Source: Bradyrhizobium septentrionale
Lineage (GTDB): Bacteria; Pseudomonadota; Alphaproteobacteria; Rhizobiales; Xanthobacteraceae
Reading direction: 5' to 3'
Length of the DNA: 64,000 bases
NCBI RefSeq assembly: GCF_011516645.4
Contig: NZ_CP088285.1
Coordinates: forward strand, 7,024,501 to 7,088,500
Of the stretch, positions 9,139-15,469 are shown in pieces. A model generated the notes under the pieces. It worked only from the letters and a program-made list of their open reading frames with translations. It did no database searches and had not been told where the DNA came from. Position 1 is the first letter of the stretch; each line of letters opens with the position of its first letter. Position numbers and translations under genes: made by a program.

Positions 9139-9568
9139 GGAGTGCCCGATCTATCGTGCGGCGAAAGCTTAGGTCGCGCGTGACGCGGGGCGCCAAGCCT
9201 GCCAATTCGGAGCGAAAGGTGCCGACCATCTCGTCGACGAGACCATTCACGTCCTCGACCTGAACCAGCCGTCGTTCGTTCTCCAGGTTGCGCAATTCGA
9301 TTTCGCGGGCACGGGCGTCGCGCACCCGGCTGTCCGCCGCACTCTTGCTGCTGCGGCGCTCGCAGTCACGCAGGAAGCGGATCAACGCGCGCACGCCCGC
9401 AATGAAGGGTATCATTCCGCGGCTTCCGCGAGGCAATGATCCTTCGCGCTGGAGCTGGCGAATATAGGTCGGCGTGTAGTCGGCGAACGCCGCGAACTCG
9501 GTCACAGTGATGAACCGGTCGCCTGCGGGCGGTTGGTCGTCGCCGCCGATGTCTTCTTCGTTGCTCAA
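8978..9568 (-). CDS. Terminase small subunit, Nu1-like
   Basis: 196 residues from a TTG start. Residues 20-65 form a winged helix-turn-helix (FITVTEFAAFADYTPTYIRQLQREGSLPRG), followed by a helical oligomerisation part (ENERRLVQVEDVNGLVDEMVGTFRSEL), as in Nu1-type DNA-recognition subunits. The TTG overlaps the queE stop as TTGA, implying coupled translation. The 3' 161 nt overlap the large subunit in another frame. The last ~40 residues are probably less constrained. Confidence 0.75.
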   Translation of the reverse strand: MSNEEDIGGDDQPPAGDRFITVTEFAAFADYTPTYIRQLQREGSLPRGSRGMIPFIAGVRALIRFLRDCERRSSKSAADSRVRDARAREIELRNLENERRLVQVEDVNGLVDEMVGTFRSELAGLAPRVTRDLSFRRTIDRALHDILHRLADAFNEKAYLLGARSAAAGAVQGGDPGRMGSGEQDLPSHGGSTGSA

Positions 9569-10218
9569 CGGACACCGAGATATTTGTGCGTCTGGATCGA
9601 GATGCGCCAGCCGTTGCGTCGGGCGGCATCCATGCAAAGCTCTGTCGCCTTCCTGCTCATCGACAGCGGCTGAAGCCAGACGAGCGCCGGACCATAATGC
9701 TCGATGCAGCGCTTGAGGGTTTCGACATCGGCGGGCTTGCCGACCGGCATCTTGATTTCGTTGGCGCGCTGCCACGCATCGGCGCGGAAGGTCCTGCCTC
9801 CGGGCATGTGGAGTTTCGGCGAGACGGTGACCCATGCGCGCGGGTCGATGCGGATTTCCTCGGTGCCGCTGGTCTCGACCTGCACAGTCCAACCGGCGGC
9901 GATCATGCGGCGCGACAGTTCGGTGAGGTCGTACATGCAGGGCTCGCCGCCGGTCAGGACGAGATGCCGGGAGCGGGACGGCCTGAGGGTCAGGATCAGT
10001 TGATCGACGGTGACGCTGGCATAGGCCGGGCTTGTGACAGTCTTGCTGACGATGTCGGCGAGAGTGACGACCTGCGCCGGGTCCATCTCCCAAGTGTACT
10101 TCGTGTCGCACCACGGACAGCCGACATCGCATCGCTGAAGCCGGACAAACATCGATGGCATGCCGGTGAATGTGGCCTCGCCCTGTACGGTCTCGAATAG
10201 CTCGTTGACCGGGAGCAT
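9565..10218 (-). CDS. queE: 7-carboxy-7-deazaguanine synthase QueE
   Basis: A radical-SAM enzyme of 217 residues that converts 6-carboxytetrahydropterin to 7-carboxy-7-deazaguanine (CDG). The three Fe-S cysteines are C30, C34 and C37 (CX3CX2C); the N-terminus NELFETVQGEATFTG and VLTGGEPCMYD are hallmark motifs. The ATG at 10218 shares a base with the queD stop (TGATG), which makes it preferable to the upstream ATG at 10242. The 3' end overlaps the terminase small-subunit start. Its phage location points to supplying a base for DNA modification rather than tRNA queuosine. Confidence 0.93.
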   Translation of the reverse strand: MLPVNELFETVQGEATFTGMPSMFVRLQRCDVGCPWCDTKYTWEMDPAQVVTLADIVSKTVTSPAYASVTVDQLILTLRPSRSRHLVLTGGEPCMYDLTELSRRMIAAGWTVQVETSGTEEIRIDPRAWVTVSPKLHMPGGRTFRADAWQRANEIKMPVGKPADVETLKRCIEHYGPALVWLQPLSMSRKATELCMDAARRNGWRISIQTHKYLGVR

Positions 10219-10637
10219 CAGATCACTGCCTCGCATGAGCATTTTCGGGTCTCGTCTACGACGACGCGCACGAGCCTGACGGACGGCGGCAACACCCTGG
10301 GACCGACAACGGTCAGAAGGTGCGCGGCGATGTTCTCGGCGGTCGGATTGAACGGCACGGTGACGATCGACGGATCGATGATGACCAGCGCCGACAGAAG
10401 CGGATCGCGTTGCCAGAGGAGCATGCGGTGATCCCAGTTATCTTCCAGCCACATGCAGAGCGTGGACTTGACGACGCTGAAGTCGATGATGCGGCCCAGG
10501 TGATCCAGGGCGTCGGCTTCACAGTGAAAGTGCACGCGATAGTTATGGCCATGCAGGTGCTGGCACTTGCCCTCGTGATCGACCACGCGATGGCCGCACG
10601 AGATGTCGTGATAACGGATTGCGCGGATCACTGGCAT
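10218..10637 (-). CDS. queD: 6-carboxytetrahydropterin synthase QueD
   Basis: 139 residues of the PTPS/QueD fold. It converts dihydroneopterin triphosphate to 6-carboxytetrahydropterin. Zinc ligands are His16 and the HLHGH pair (His29, His31); the nucleophile Cys25 in EGKCQHLHGH is present. IIDFSVVK and FNPTAENIAAHL follow the family pattern, and DETRKCSCEA ends the fold. It overlaps folE by 10 nt and queE by one base, making a tightly packed operon. Confidence 0.93.
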   Translation of the reverse strand: MPVIRAIRYHDISCGHRVVDHEGKCQHLHGHNYRVHFHCEADALDHLGRIIDFSVVKSTLCMWLEDNWDHRMLLWQRDPLLSALVIIDPSIVTVPFNPTAENIAAHLLTVVGPRVLPPSVRLVRVVVDETRKCSCEAVI

Positions 10638-11314
10638 CGGAAGCCCCTTGCTTGGATGAGCGCCAGGACCTCGGCGCGGGCGGCCGGGCCGTCGCGGAAG
10701 ATGCCGCGCATCACGGATGTGGTCATCGTGGCTCCGTCTTCCTTCACCCCGCGCCATGTCATGCAAGAGTGGCGTGCGCTGAGCACCACGGCAAGACCAC
10801 GCGGCGCGATGATGCGCTCCACCTCGTCGGCAAGCTGCATGATGGCCTCCTCCTGGATTTGGGGGCGCGACAAAATCCAGTGAGCGATGCGAGAGAGTTT
10901 CGAGATGCCGATCACGCGCGCGCCAGGAATGACGCCGAACCACACCTCGCCCTCGATGGGACACAGATGGTGTGAGCACGCGGACCGGACGGTGATGGGG
11001 CCGAGGACGTAAATCTCATCCATCGATCTGACGTTCGGGAAGTCGGTGCACGTCGGCGGCGGCTGATAGCGCCCAGCAAAAACCTCGCGCACGAACATTT
11101 TTGCGAGACGCTTCGCGGTGCCGCGCGTGTTGTGATCGTTCTCGGTATCGATCACCAGGGCATCGAGCATTGCACCAGCGCAGCGCTCGACCTCGTGCTC
11201 GATGGCTTCGAGGTCACCGGGCTGCAGGACATCGGAAATGTTGTCGTTGGCCAAATAGGTGCGGCCGGCCGATTTGAGCCGTTTTCGGACGGTGTCACCC
11301 GGCTTTGGGGGCAA
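10628..11314 (-). CDS. folE: GTP cyclohydrolase I FolE
   Basis: About 228 residues from a TTG start with AGAGAGA roughly ten bases upstream; E. coli FolE has 222. Zinc ligands C113 and H116 (ACSHHLCPIEG) and C184 (ARHSCMTWRG) are present, as is TRGTAKRLAKM. It opens GTP to dihydroneopterin triphosphate, the first step toward 7-deazaguanines. The reading frame extends to 11581 but would run into the divergent gene at 11447 and lacks coding character there. It is the first gene of the folE-queD-queE set. Confidence 0.9.
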   Translation of the reverse strand: MPPKPGDTVRKRLKSAGRTYLANDNISDVLQPGDLEAIEHEVERCAGAMLDALVIDTENDHNTRGTAKRLAKMFVREVFAGRYQPPPTCTDFPNVRSMDEIYVLGPITVRSACSHHLCPIEGEVWFGVIPGARVIGISKLSRIAHWILSRPQIQEEAIMQLADEVERIIAPRGLAVVLSARHSCMTWRGVKEDGATMTTSVMRGIFRDGPAARAEVLALIQARGFRCQ

Positions 11315-11446
11315 AACACCGATTGTCTCTCTATCCGTCAACGGCTTACCCCGCTTTTTCCGTCGTTGTCTGTAGTTGCAGACGCGTCTACGTTCTCGTA
11401 GTGCGAGCAATTCCGCCCGCTCGGATAATCCGAAAAAGGACTGAAA
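11315..11446. promoter_or_regulatory. Divergent control region between folE and the 11447 gene
   Basis: These 132 bp separate two divergent genes. A perfect 10-bp palindrome, AGACGCGTCT, lies at 11380-11389. A loose rightward promoter can be drawn with TTGTCT at 11366-11371 and TACGTT 17 bp later, overlapping the palindrome. A regulator binding here could control both directions. The promoter match is weak. Confidence 0.35.
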
Positions 11447-11947
11447 ATGATCTTCGAAACCAGCAAAGAACCTGTCTCCGTTGCCGGCAAGAACGGCGAC
11501 GCCCTGGTCCCAGGCACGCAAGCACGCGATGCCGCAGAGAAGGAAGCGAAGTCGACCGGCAAGCCGGTGACCATTCGACACGCCGTCACCGACAAGGTGC
11601 TCGCGACCGTGAAGCCGCCGAAGCCCACGGTTACGAAGAAGGCGGTGGCGAAGAAGAAAACGAAGCCAGCGAAGAAGAAGGCCACGGCAGCGCCCGTTAA
11701 GAAGGCCGCCGCGACCAAGCGCGACAGCGACAAGCCAAGCGGCATGACCGCTGAGCTTGTGAAGCTAGCACTGCGCGCGAGTGGCGTCACGCCTGCGCAT
11801 CTCAACGAGCGCTCCAAGTGGAAGGGCGCACCGTGGAAATGGTTCTTCTCCAATCCGAAGAAGACCGGCGTCGCCGACCGCTTTGGCTACAAGCTGAAGG
11901 TCGAGCGGGATGGTCGCGCGGTCACCTACTTCCTGATCGCAAAGTAA
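11447..11947 (+). CDS. Lysine/alanine-rich phage accessory protein
   Basis: 166 residues in three parts: an N-terminal domain (1-55), a histone-H1-like KKA/KPAKKKATAAP linker (55-100), and a compact C-terminal domain (105-166) with TAELVKLALRASGVTPAHLNE and FGYKLKVERDGRAVTYFL resembling a small winged-helix fold. The basic linker suggests DNA or RNA binding. It has a good Shine-Dalgarno site (AAAGGA) and its own terminator, so it behaves as an independent rightward unit inside the leftward prophage. No specific family was recognised. Confidence 0.72.
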   Translation: MIFETSKEPVSVAGKNGDALVPGTQARDAAEKEAKSTGKPVTIRHAVTDKVLATVKPPKPTVTKKAVAKKKTKPAKKKATAAPVKKAAATKRDSDKPSGMTAELVKLALRASGVTPAHLNERSKWKGAPWKWFFSNPKKTGVADRFGYKLKVERDGRAVTYFLIAK

Positions 11948-11951
11948 CAGA

Positions 11952-11988
11952 AGCGGCCCGGCTGTGATCGCCGGGCCGCTTTGCATTT
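11952..11988 (+). terminator. Rho-independent terminator
   Basis: A perfect 11-bp stem (AGCGGCCCGGC and its complement, 7-nt loop) is followed by TTGCATTTT. It lies four bases after the stop of the upstream gene. Confidence 0.78.
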
Positions 11989-12012
11989 TGAAACCAGAGG
12001 ACGAAATCGAAG

Positions 12013-12231
12013 ATGACGAGGAAAACGTATTTCAGCCTGATCGCCCGCGAGCCGGATGGGGAGTGGTCGCCGCAGTTCGGCGACTACGATCGCGAGACGG
12101 TCGATGCCGAGAAGCGGGACTACATCGACCACATCGGCACCACGTGGCCGAAGGGGACCGAGTTCAAGATCATCACCAGCAACGACACGCAGGCATCGAT
12201 CGATGCCGCGATCGTCGCGCTGAGCACCTGA
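12013..12231 (+). CDS. Small conserved phage protein, WSPQFGDYD type
   Basis: 72 residues: MTRKTYFSLIAREPDGEWSPQFGDYDRE, then AEKRDYIDH and a final segment. The pattern (self-description of a query against the input with EWSPQFGDYDRE then EKRDY) is common among short phage and plasmid proteins of unknown function. GAGGACGAAATCGAAG precedes the ATG. First gene of a run of closely spaced rightward small genes. Confidence 0.66.
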   Translation: MTRKTYFSLIAREPDGEWSPQFGDYDRETVDAEKRDYIDHIGTTWPKGTEFKIITSNDTQASIDAAIVALST

Positions 12232-12240
12232 GAGGACGAA

Positions 12241-12426
12241 ATGAGATTTCAATTGGAGTTCGATACCGACAATGCGGCTTTCGATGAGCTGCCCGCGACC
12301 GAGATTGCGCGCATCCTGCGCAAGGTCGCCGACGTGGTCGTGCATAACGGAGATTTCGACGGCCTCGTCGTGGACATGAACGGCAACGTGGTCGGCAGGT
12401 ACTCGCTGACGAAGGCTCGTCGGTAA
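12241..12426 (+). CDS. Small acidic phage protein of unknown function
   Basis: 61 residues: a beta strand (MRFQLEFDTDNAAF), a helix (TEIARILRKVADVV) and a beta hairpin (GLVVDMNGNVVGRY). This is a typical small phage alpha/beta module with no recognised family. GAGAGGACGAA is the ribosome site. The stop overlaps the next ATG as TAATG. Confidence 0.62.
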   Translation: MRFQLEFDTDNAAFDELPATEIARILRKVADVVVHNGDFDGLVVDMNGNVVGRYSLTKARR

Positions 12427-12512
12427 TGGTGATCATCTGCTGGCTTTGGGCGCTTCGCGAACACTACAGCGCCAAGCGGGACCGCCGACCGCGCATCTTC
12501 ACTCTGCTTTGA
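12426..12512 (+). CDS. Possible 28-residue coupled peptide
   Basis: A 28-codon frame starts at the ATG sharing one base with the upstream TAA stop (TAATG). The product has a hydrophobic start (MVIICWLWAL) and a basic end. The overlap and spacing are consistent with coupled translation, but the length makes chance possible. Confidence 0.3.
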   Translation: MVIICWLWALREHYSAKRDRRPRIFTLL

Positions 12513-12562
12513 CGTTTCGACCCTGCGTGGCTTCTAACTTTCAAATTTTTGGAGAATTTAAA

Positions 12563-12820
12563 ATGAGACTTCCGATCATCCATCGCCTACGATGCGACCC
12601 AGTGCGACGACGACATCAAGAACGGCGACGTTCTGGTGATCGTGCCGTGGGCGTCGTCGGCATCGCCGACACGTGGCCGTTCGCGGTGACCGAAAAATTC
12701 GGGAAGCTGCATCGGCTGCAAGCACATGACACGCTCGATACCTATCAGGACGGCCGGTTCGCCGGATCGAAGGCGCTGGCCGAGCAGGCGATCGCAGATA
12801 TGGCCAAGGTGCGGCGATGA
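12563..12820 (+). pseudogene. Small phage gene with apparent frame disruptions
   Basis: The open frame of 85 codons reads as real protein only from residue ~30 (GVVGIADTWPFAVTEKFGKLH) to the end. Before that it is arginine-rich, whereas the +1 frame over 12567-12650 reads IAYDATQCDDDIKNGDVLVIVP with host-like codon use. A continuous product would need two compensating shifts, one just after the ATG and a -1 shift near 12648. This may be indel decay, sequence error or recoding. The 3' end overlaps the next start as ATGA, so the gene is positioned as a functional operon member. Confidence 0.5.
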
Positions 12821-13218
12821 AGATGCATGCTCCACTCGATCCAGAGTGCCCAGCCGTGGTCGCGTTCATGACCGCGCTGTTCGATGACCCCATGACGGAA
12901 GCGGCGGGGGCGCCGACCGACGACATCTGCGAAGCCTTCGAGCGTGTGCATCGCTCCAAATGCACGCGCTGTCAGGAGTTCGGCGCGGCAAACATAAGAG
13001 GTGCGGTCATGACCCGAACGACCAGAGCGCAGCGATGGGCGCTGGCGAACGTGTACCAGCGCAAGCATCCCCAGCCGTCGCATCCGCTGAACCTGCGGGC
13101 ATGGTGGCAGGGCTACCGGGCATTCCGAACGACCGTGCTGCCCGGTCCCGACTGCATCTTGGTGCAATGGTGCGGCATGTGGCTCGGCATCGAGCACGAC
13201 GGCTACACCCATTCCTGA
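12817..13218 (+). CDS. Phage protein of unknown function with CxxC motif
   Basis: 133 residues. The first half contains a KCTRCQEFG pair of cysteines; the second half is tryptophan- and aromatic-rich (LRAWWQGYRAFR, LVQWCGMWLGIEHDG). The start overlaps the previous stop as ATGA. A second possible start at 13010 (MTRTTRAQRWALANVYQRK) would split it into two proteins. No family was recognised. Confidence 0.58.
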   Translation: MKMHAPLDPECPAVVAFMTALFDDPMTEAAGAPTDDICEAFERVHRSKCTRCQEFGAANIRGAVMTRTTRAQRWALANVYQRKHPQPSHPLNLRAWWQGYRAFRTTVLPGPDCILVQWCGMWLGIEHDGYTHS

Positions 13219-13315
13219 CGGGTCCGCAGCGTCGATGGCCGGGAGCGATCCCGACCATCCGCGATGCGATCCCGCATCAGCGAAGGGCAAAAGCCCGGAA
13301 AAAGGAAAATCGAAA

Positions 13316-13672
13316 GTGGCCACACTCACTCACGCCGATCTCAAGCAATTCACCGGCGCCGGACAATGGTTTCGGCACAGCCTTATGCGCAGCATGGTCT
13401 ACACCGAGGGCGTGCAATATCTCGCCGAGACCGGCGGCGCGTATTGGCTGGTCGATAAGGTCGCCACGTTGCAGCTCGAACCGAAGGTGAAAGCCGAGGA
13501 CTTCCAATCGTGGACGCTGAAGGTCGCCCAGGATCGGACTGCCGTGCTGACCTGCGACGATGGCAACGGCAACGTTGTCCATTCGGAGACGATCGACTGG
13601 ACCGACTTCCCGCTCGATGAAGTCGAGCTATGGGTTGAGGGCAACGTCATCCTCCTGCCGAGCGAGCACTGA
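13316..13672 (+). CDS. DUF6876-like protein
   Basis: 118 residues from a GTG with AAGGAAA upstream. The pattern LKQFTGAGQWFRHSLMRSMVYTEGVQYLAETGGAYWLVDKVA, then W(T)LKV and TCDDGNGN, matches a small family of uncharacterised plasmid and phage proteins (DUF6876 as I recall it). No catalytic motif is visible. An ATG at 13235 is in frame, but its N-terminus overlaps the upstream gene's tail poorly. Confidence 0.65.
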   Translation: MATLTHADLKQFTGAGQWFRHSLMRSMVYTEGVQYLAETGGAYWLVDKVATLQLEPKVKAEDFQSWTLKVAQDRTAVLTCDDGNGNVVHSETIDWTDFPLDEVELWVEGNVILLPSEH

Positions 13673-13680
13673 GCAAGCAC

Positions 13681-13971
13681 ATGAAAAAGCTACTACTCGG
13701 GCTCCTAGGTGCCGTCGCGCTTACGCAAGGCGCGGAAGCCGCGACGGCCGACATCTATGGGGTCGCCGCCTGTTACACCTACAAAGACCCTGCCTACGAA
13801 AACGGCTGTTCGCTTGATGCAGTGCGGAAAAACCCAACGTTTGCCAGCGAGGAGGATTGCAAGGGGTATGTGGCCGGGGCCAATCAACAGCCCCGCAACC
13901 AAGGGGGTGCCATGACCGTCACCTTCATATGCGTCAAGAGGACCATTTCAGCTTGGGAGCAAGTGCGTTGA
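13681..13971 (+). CDS. Small secreted protein with signal peptide
   Basis: 96 residues. A classical signal peptide occupies 1-20 (two lysines, LLLGLLG core, AEA cleavage motif). The mature part has four cysteines (ACYTY, NGCSLD, EDCKGY, FICVK) that could form two disulfides. It could be a lysogenic-conversion or superinfection-related periplasmic protein; the function is unknown. It overlaps the next gene by 43 nt. Confidence 0.62.
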   Translation: MKKLLLGLLGAVALTQGAEAATADIYGVAACYTYKDPAYENGCSLDAVRKNPTFASEEDCKGYVAGANQQPRNQGGAMTVTFICVKRTISAWEQVR

Positions 13972-14174
13972 TCGGTGCTGCCGTGATCGCTGCGTTGACG
14001 ATCGCCGGCTTGTGCTTGCTGGCGAGGTCAGCCCTCCGTCTCGCCATCCTCCTGTTGAAGCTCTGCTTCGTGCTCTATCGCATGTTCGTCATCGTGATCC
14101 AGGGGAACGACTATGTCGGCGGGATCGCGGGCGCGAGCGCGCTACTGATCTGCGCTTACGTAGTGACGAGGTAA
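13929..14174 (+). CDS. Small membrane protein
   Basis: 81 residues with three hydrophobic stretches (about 13-33, 35-56 and 62-79), consistent with a small inner-membrane protein. It pairs with the upstream secreted protein just before a terminator, which suggests a two-gene envelope-acting unit. The function is unknown. Confidence 0.5.
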   Translation: MRQEDHFSLGASALIGAAVIAALTIAGLCLLARSALRLAILLLKLCFVLYRMFVIVIQGNDYVGGIAGASALLICAYVVTR

Positions 14175-14204
14175 AAATCGACGTTGACGTGAAACTTAAA
14201 GGCC

Positions 14205-14224
14205 CCGCTTCGGCGGTTTTTTTT
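14205..14224 (+). terminator. Rho-independent terminator closing the rightward island
   Basis: CCGC-TTCG-GCGG, a stable tetraloop hairpin, is followed by eight T. It terminates the rightward genes and meets the converging leftward operon whose last stop codon lies at its 3' edge. Confidence 0.82.
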
Positions 14225-14573
14225 ATGGCGTGACCGCGACCATGGCGCCGCATTCGTTGTCTTCCGACACGATGACGACGACGTTGCGCTGATAGCTCTT
14301 GGCAAGCCGGTCGCCCAGCTCGCGACCTATCATCTCGCAGGAGTGCGCGCCGAAATTTCCGTCAACGCCAAGGTCATCGACGACGATGGCGCGAGCGTGA
14401 TCCATCAGATCGTGGAATTCGACCTCGCGATCATCGTGCGCGACCATCATGCGGACCTCGACGTGGAATAGGTGCCGATGCCGGTCGGCGAGATACGATC
14501 GGCGGGCAGGAGCGCCAGCCCAGCGATGGAAGCCGGGCACGGTGAAGCGGACGAAGATGGTTGCGTCGGTCAT
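14223..14573 (-). CDS. Divergent PTPS/QueD-fold protein in the dpdA operon
   Basis: 116 residues resembling the QueD/PTPS fold. His16 (FHRWAG) and the RHRH pair (His32, His34) align with the zinc ligands, VEFHDLMDHA with the ID(F)xxLK helix, and a VSEDNECGAMV ending with the DETxxxxxE strand. The nucleophilic cysteine of QueD (four residues before the first histidine of the pair) is replaced by leucine. A zinc-binding but altered activity, such as binding or tailoring a pterin or deazapurine, is therefore inferred. It overlaps dpdA as ATGA and ends the ParB-dpdA operon. Confidence 0.68.
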   Translation of the reverse strand: MTDATIFVRFTVPGFHRWAGAPARRSYLADRHRHLFHVEVRMMVAHDDREVEFHDLMDHARAIVVDDLGVDGNFGAHSCEMIGRELGDRLAKSYQRNVVVIVSEDNECGAMVAVTP

Positions 14574-15469
14574 GGCAATGCTCCCGCCGGGTCGGCGCCG
14601 ACCGCCTGTCGGCTTTCCTCAACGATCTGCTGCATGGTGCGGGTGACGAAGTGAGCCTCATAGCCGCACATGGTGCGCGACTTCTGGTGGCCCATGGGTG
14701 CCCCACGGTCCTCGGTGGGCAGATAGTTGAAGCCGCTGCCGATATGCCAGCAGCGCTTGTTGGCGACCGTGGCGAAGTGCCGTCCCCATCGAACGGCGGC
14801 AAGCCACGTCGAGCTGTCGCACGAGTTCAATGGCCATGCCGTGGTGAGTTCGGATGCGGTGAGGCCGAGTGCGTGTATCCAGAGCTTGGGATATTTGCGG
14901 CGCCGCTCCCAGGCGGTGGCGATCAAGCGCTTGCGGGTTTCCATATCTGCTTGCACGACGTTGCCGAAGCAGATGCGATCGTAGCGCTCGGCGAGATAAT
15001 CGAAATAATCCCAGCCGTCGTTGAACGGATGATAGACCGGGACCGGGCGAAGGCCCATGTCTTCGAGCTTGGTGCGGGTGCGGATTTTGTTGTCCCGGCC
15101 GCCCTGGTCGATCTCGATATAGCCCCAGACCTGATCGCCCATGCGCCGGACTATCGCGACGTACTTGTCGAACAGCTCGGTAAAGTCATCGATGTCGTCG
15201 GGCGCCAGCGACAACGCGCGGTCCATCGACATGCGGTGCGCGTGCGCGTGTTCGGTGGCGAGGTTATAGACGCCGCTGTCGATGAACACGTCACACCCGT
15301 TTGCGATGAACATATCGAGCATGCCGAAATGCTCGTCGGTGTGGATTTCGTTGACGGCGACCAGCAGGTGCTTATTGACGGTGTTCGCATGCGCGAGCGT
15401 TTTGGGCTCGCTGGCGATGAAGTAGATCGGCCACGCCTCGGGGTTCCAGTTGCCGCCGGTCCTAATCAT
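14570..15469 (-). CDS. dpdA: DpdA-like DNA 7-deazaguanine transglycosylase
   Basis: 299 residues of a TGT-like TIM barrel. The general-acid/base aspartate is D64 in VFIDSGVY and the predicted nucleophile is D218 in NSCDSSTW. ICFGNVVQ (about 166-173) and WIHALGLT (197-204) correspond to the substrate-loop and barrel-closing strands of tRNA-guanine transglycosylases. The protein lacks the TGT zinc-binding CxCxxC block. Phage DpdA proteins swap guanine in DNA for 7-deazaguanines and so block restriction. It lies between a ParB-like gene (8-nt overlap) and a PTPS-like gene. That it acts on DNA is inferred from the phage folE-queD-queE set. Confidence 0.78.
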   Translation of the reverse strand: MIRTGGNWNPEAWPIYFIASEPKTLAHANTVNKHLLVAVNEIHTDEHFGMLDMFIANGCDVFIDSGVYNLATEHAHAHRMSMDRALSLAPDDIDDFTELFDKYVAIVRRMGDQVWGYIEIDQGGRDNKIRTRTKLEDMGLRPVPVYHPFNDGWDYFDYLAERYDRICFGNVVQADMETRKRLIATAWERRRKYPKLWIHALGLTASELTTAWPLNSCDSSTWLAAVRWGRHFATVANKRCWHIGSGFNYLPTEDRGAPMGHQKSRTMCGYEAHFVTRTMQQIVEESRQAVGADPAGALP

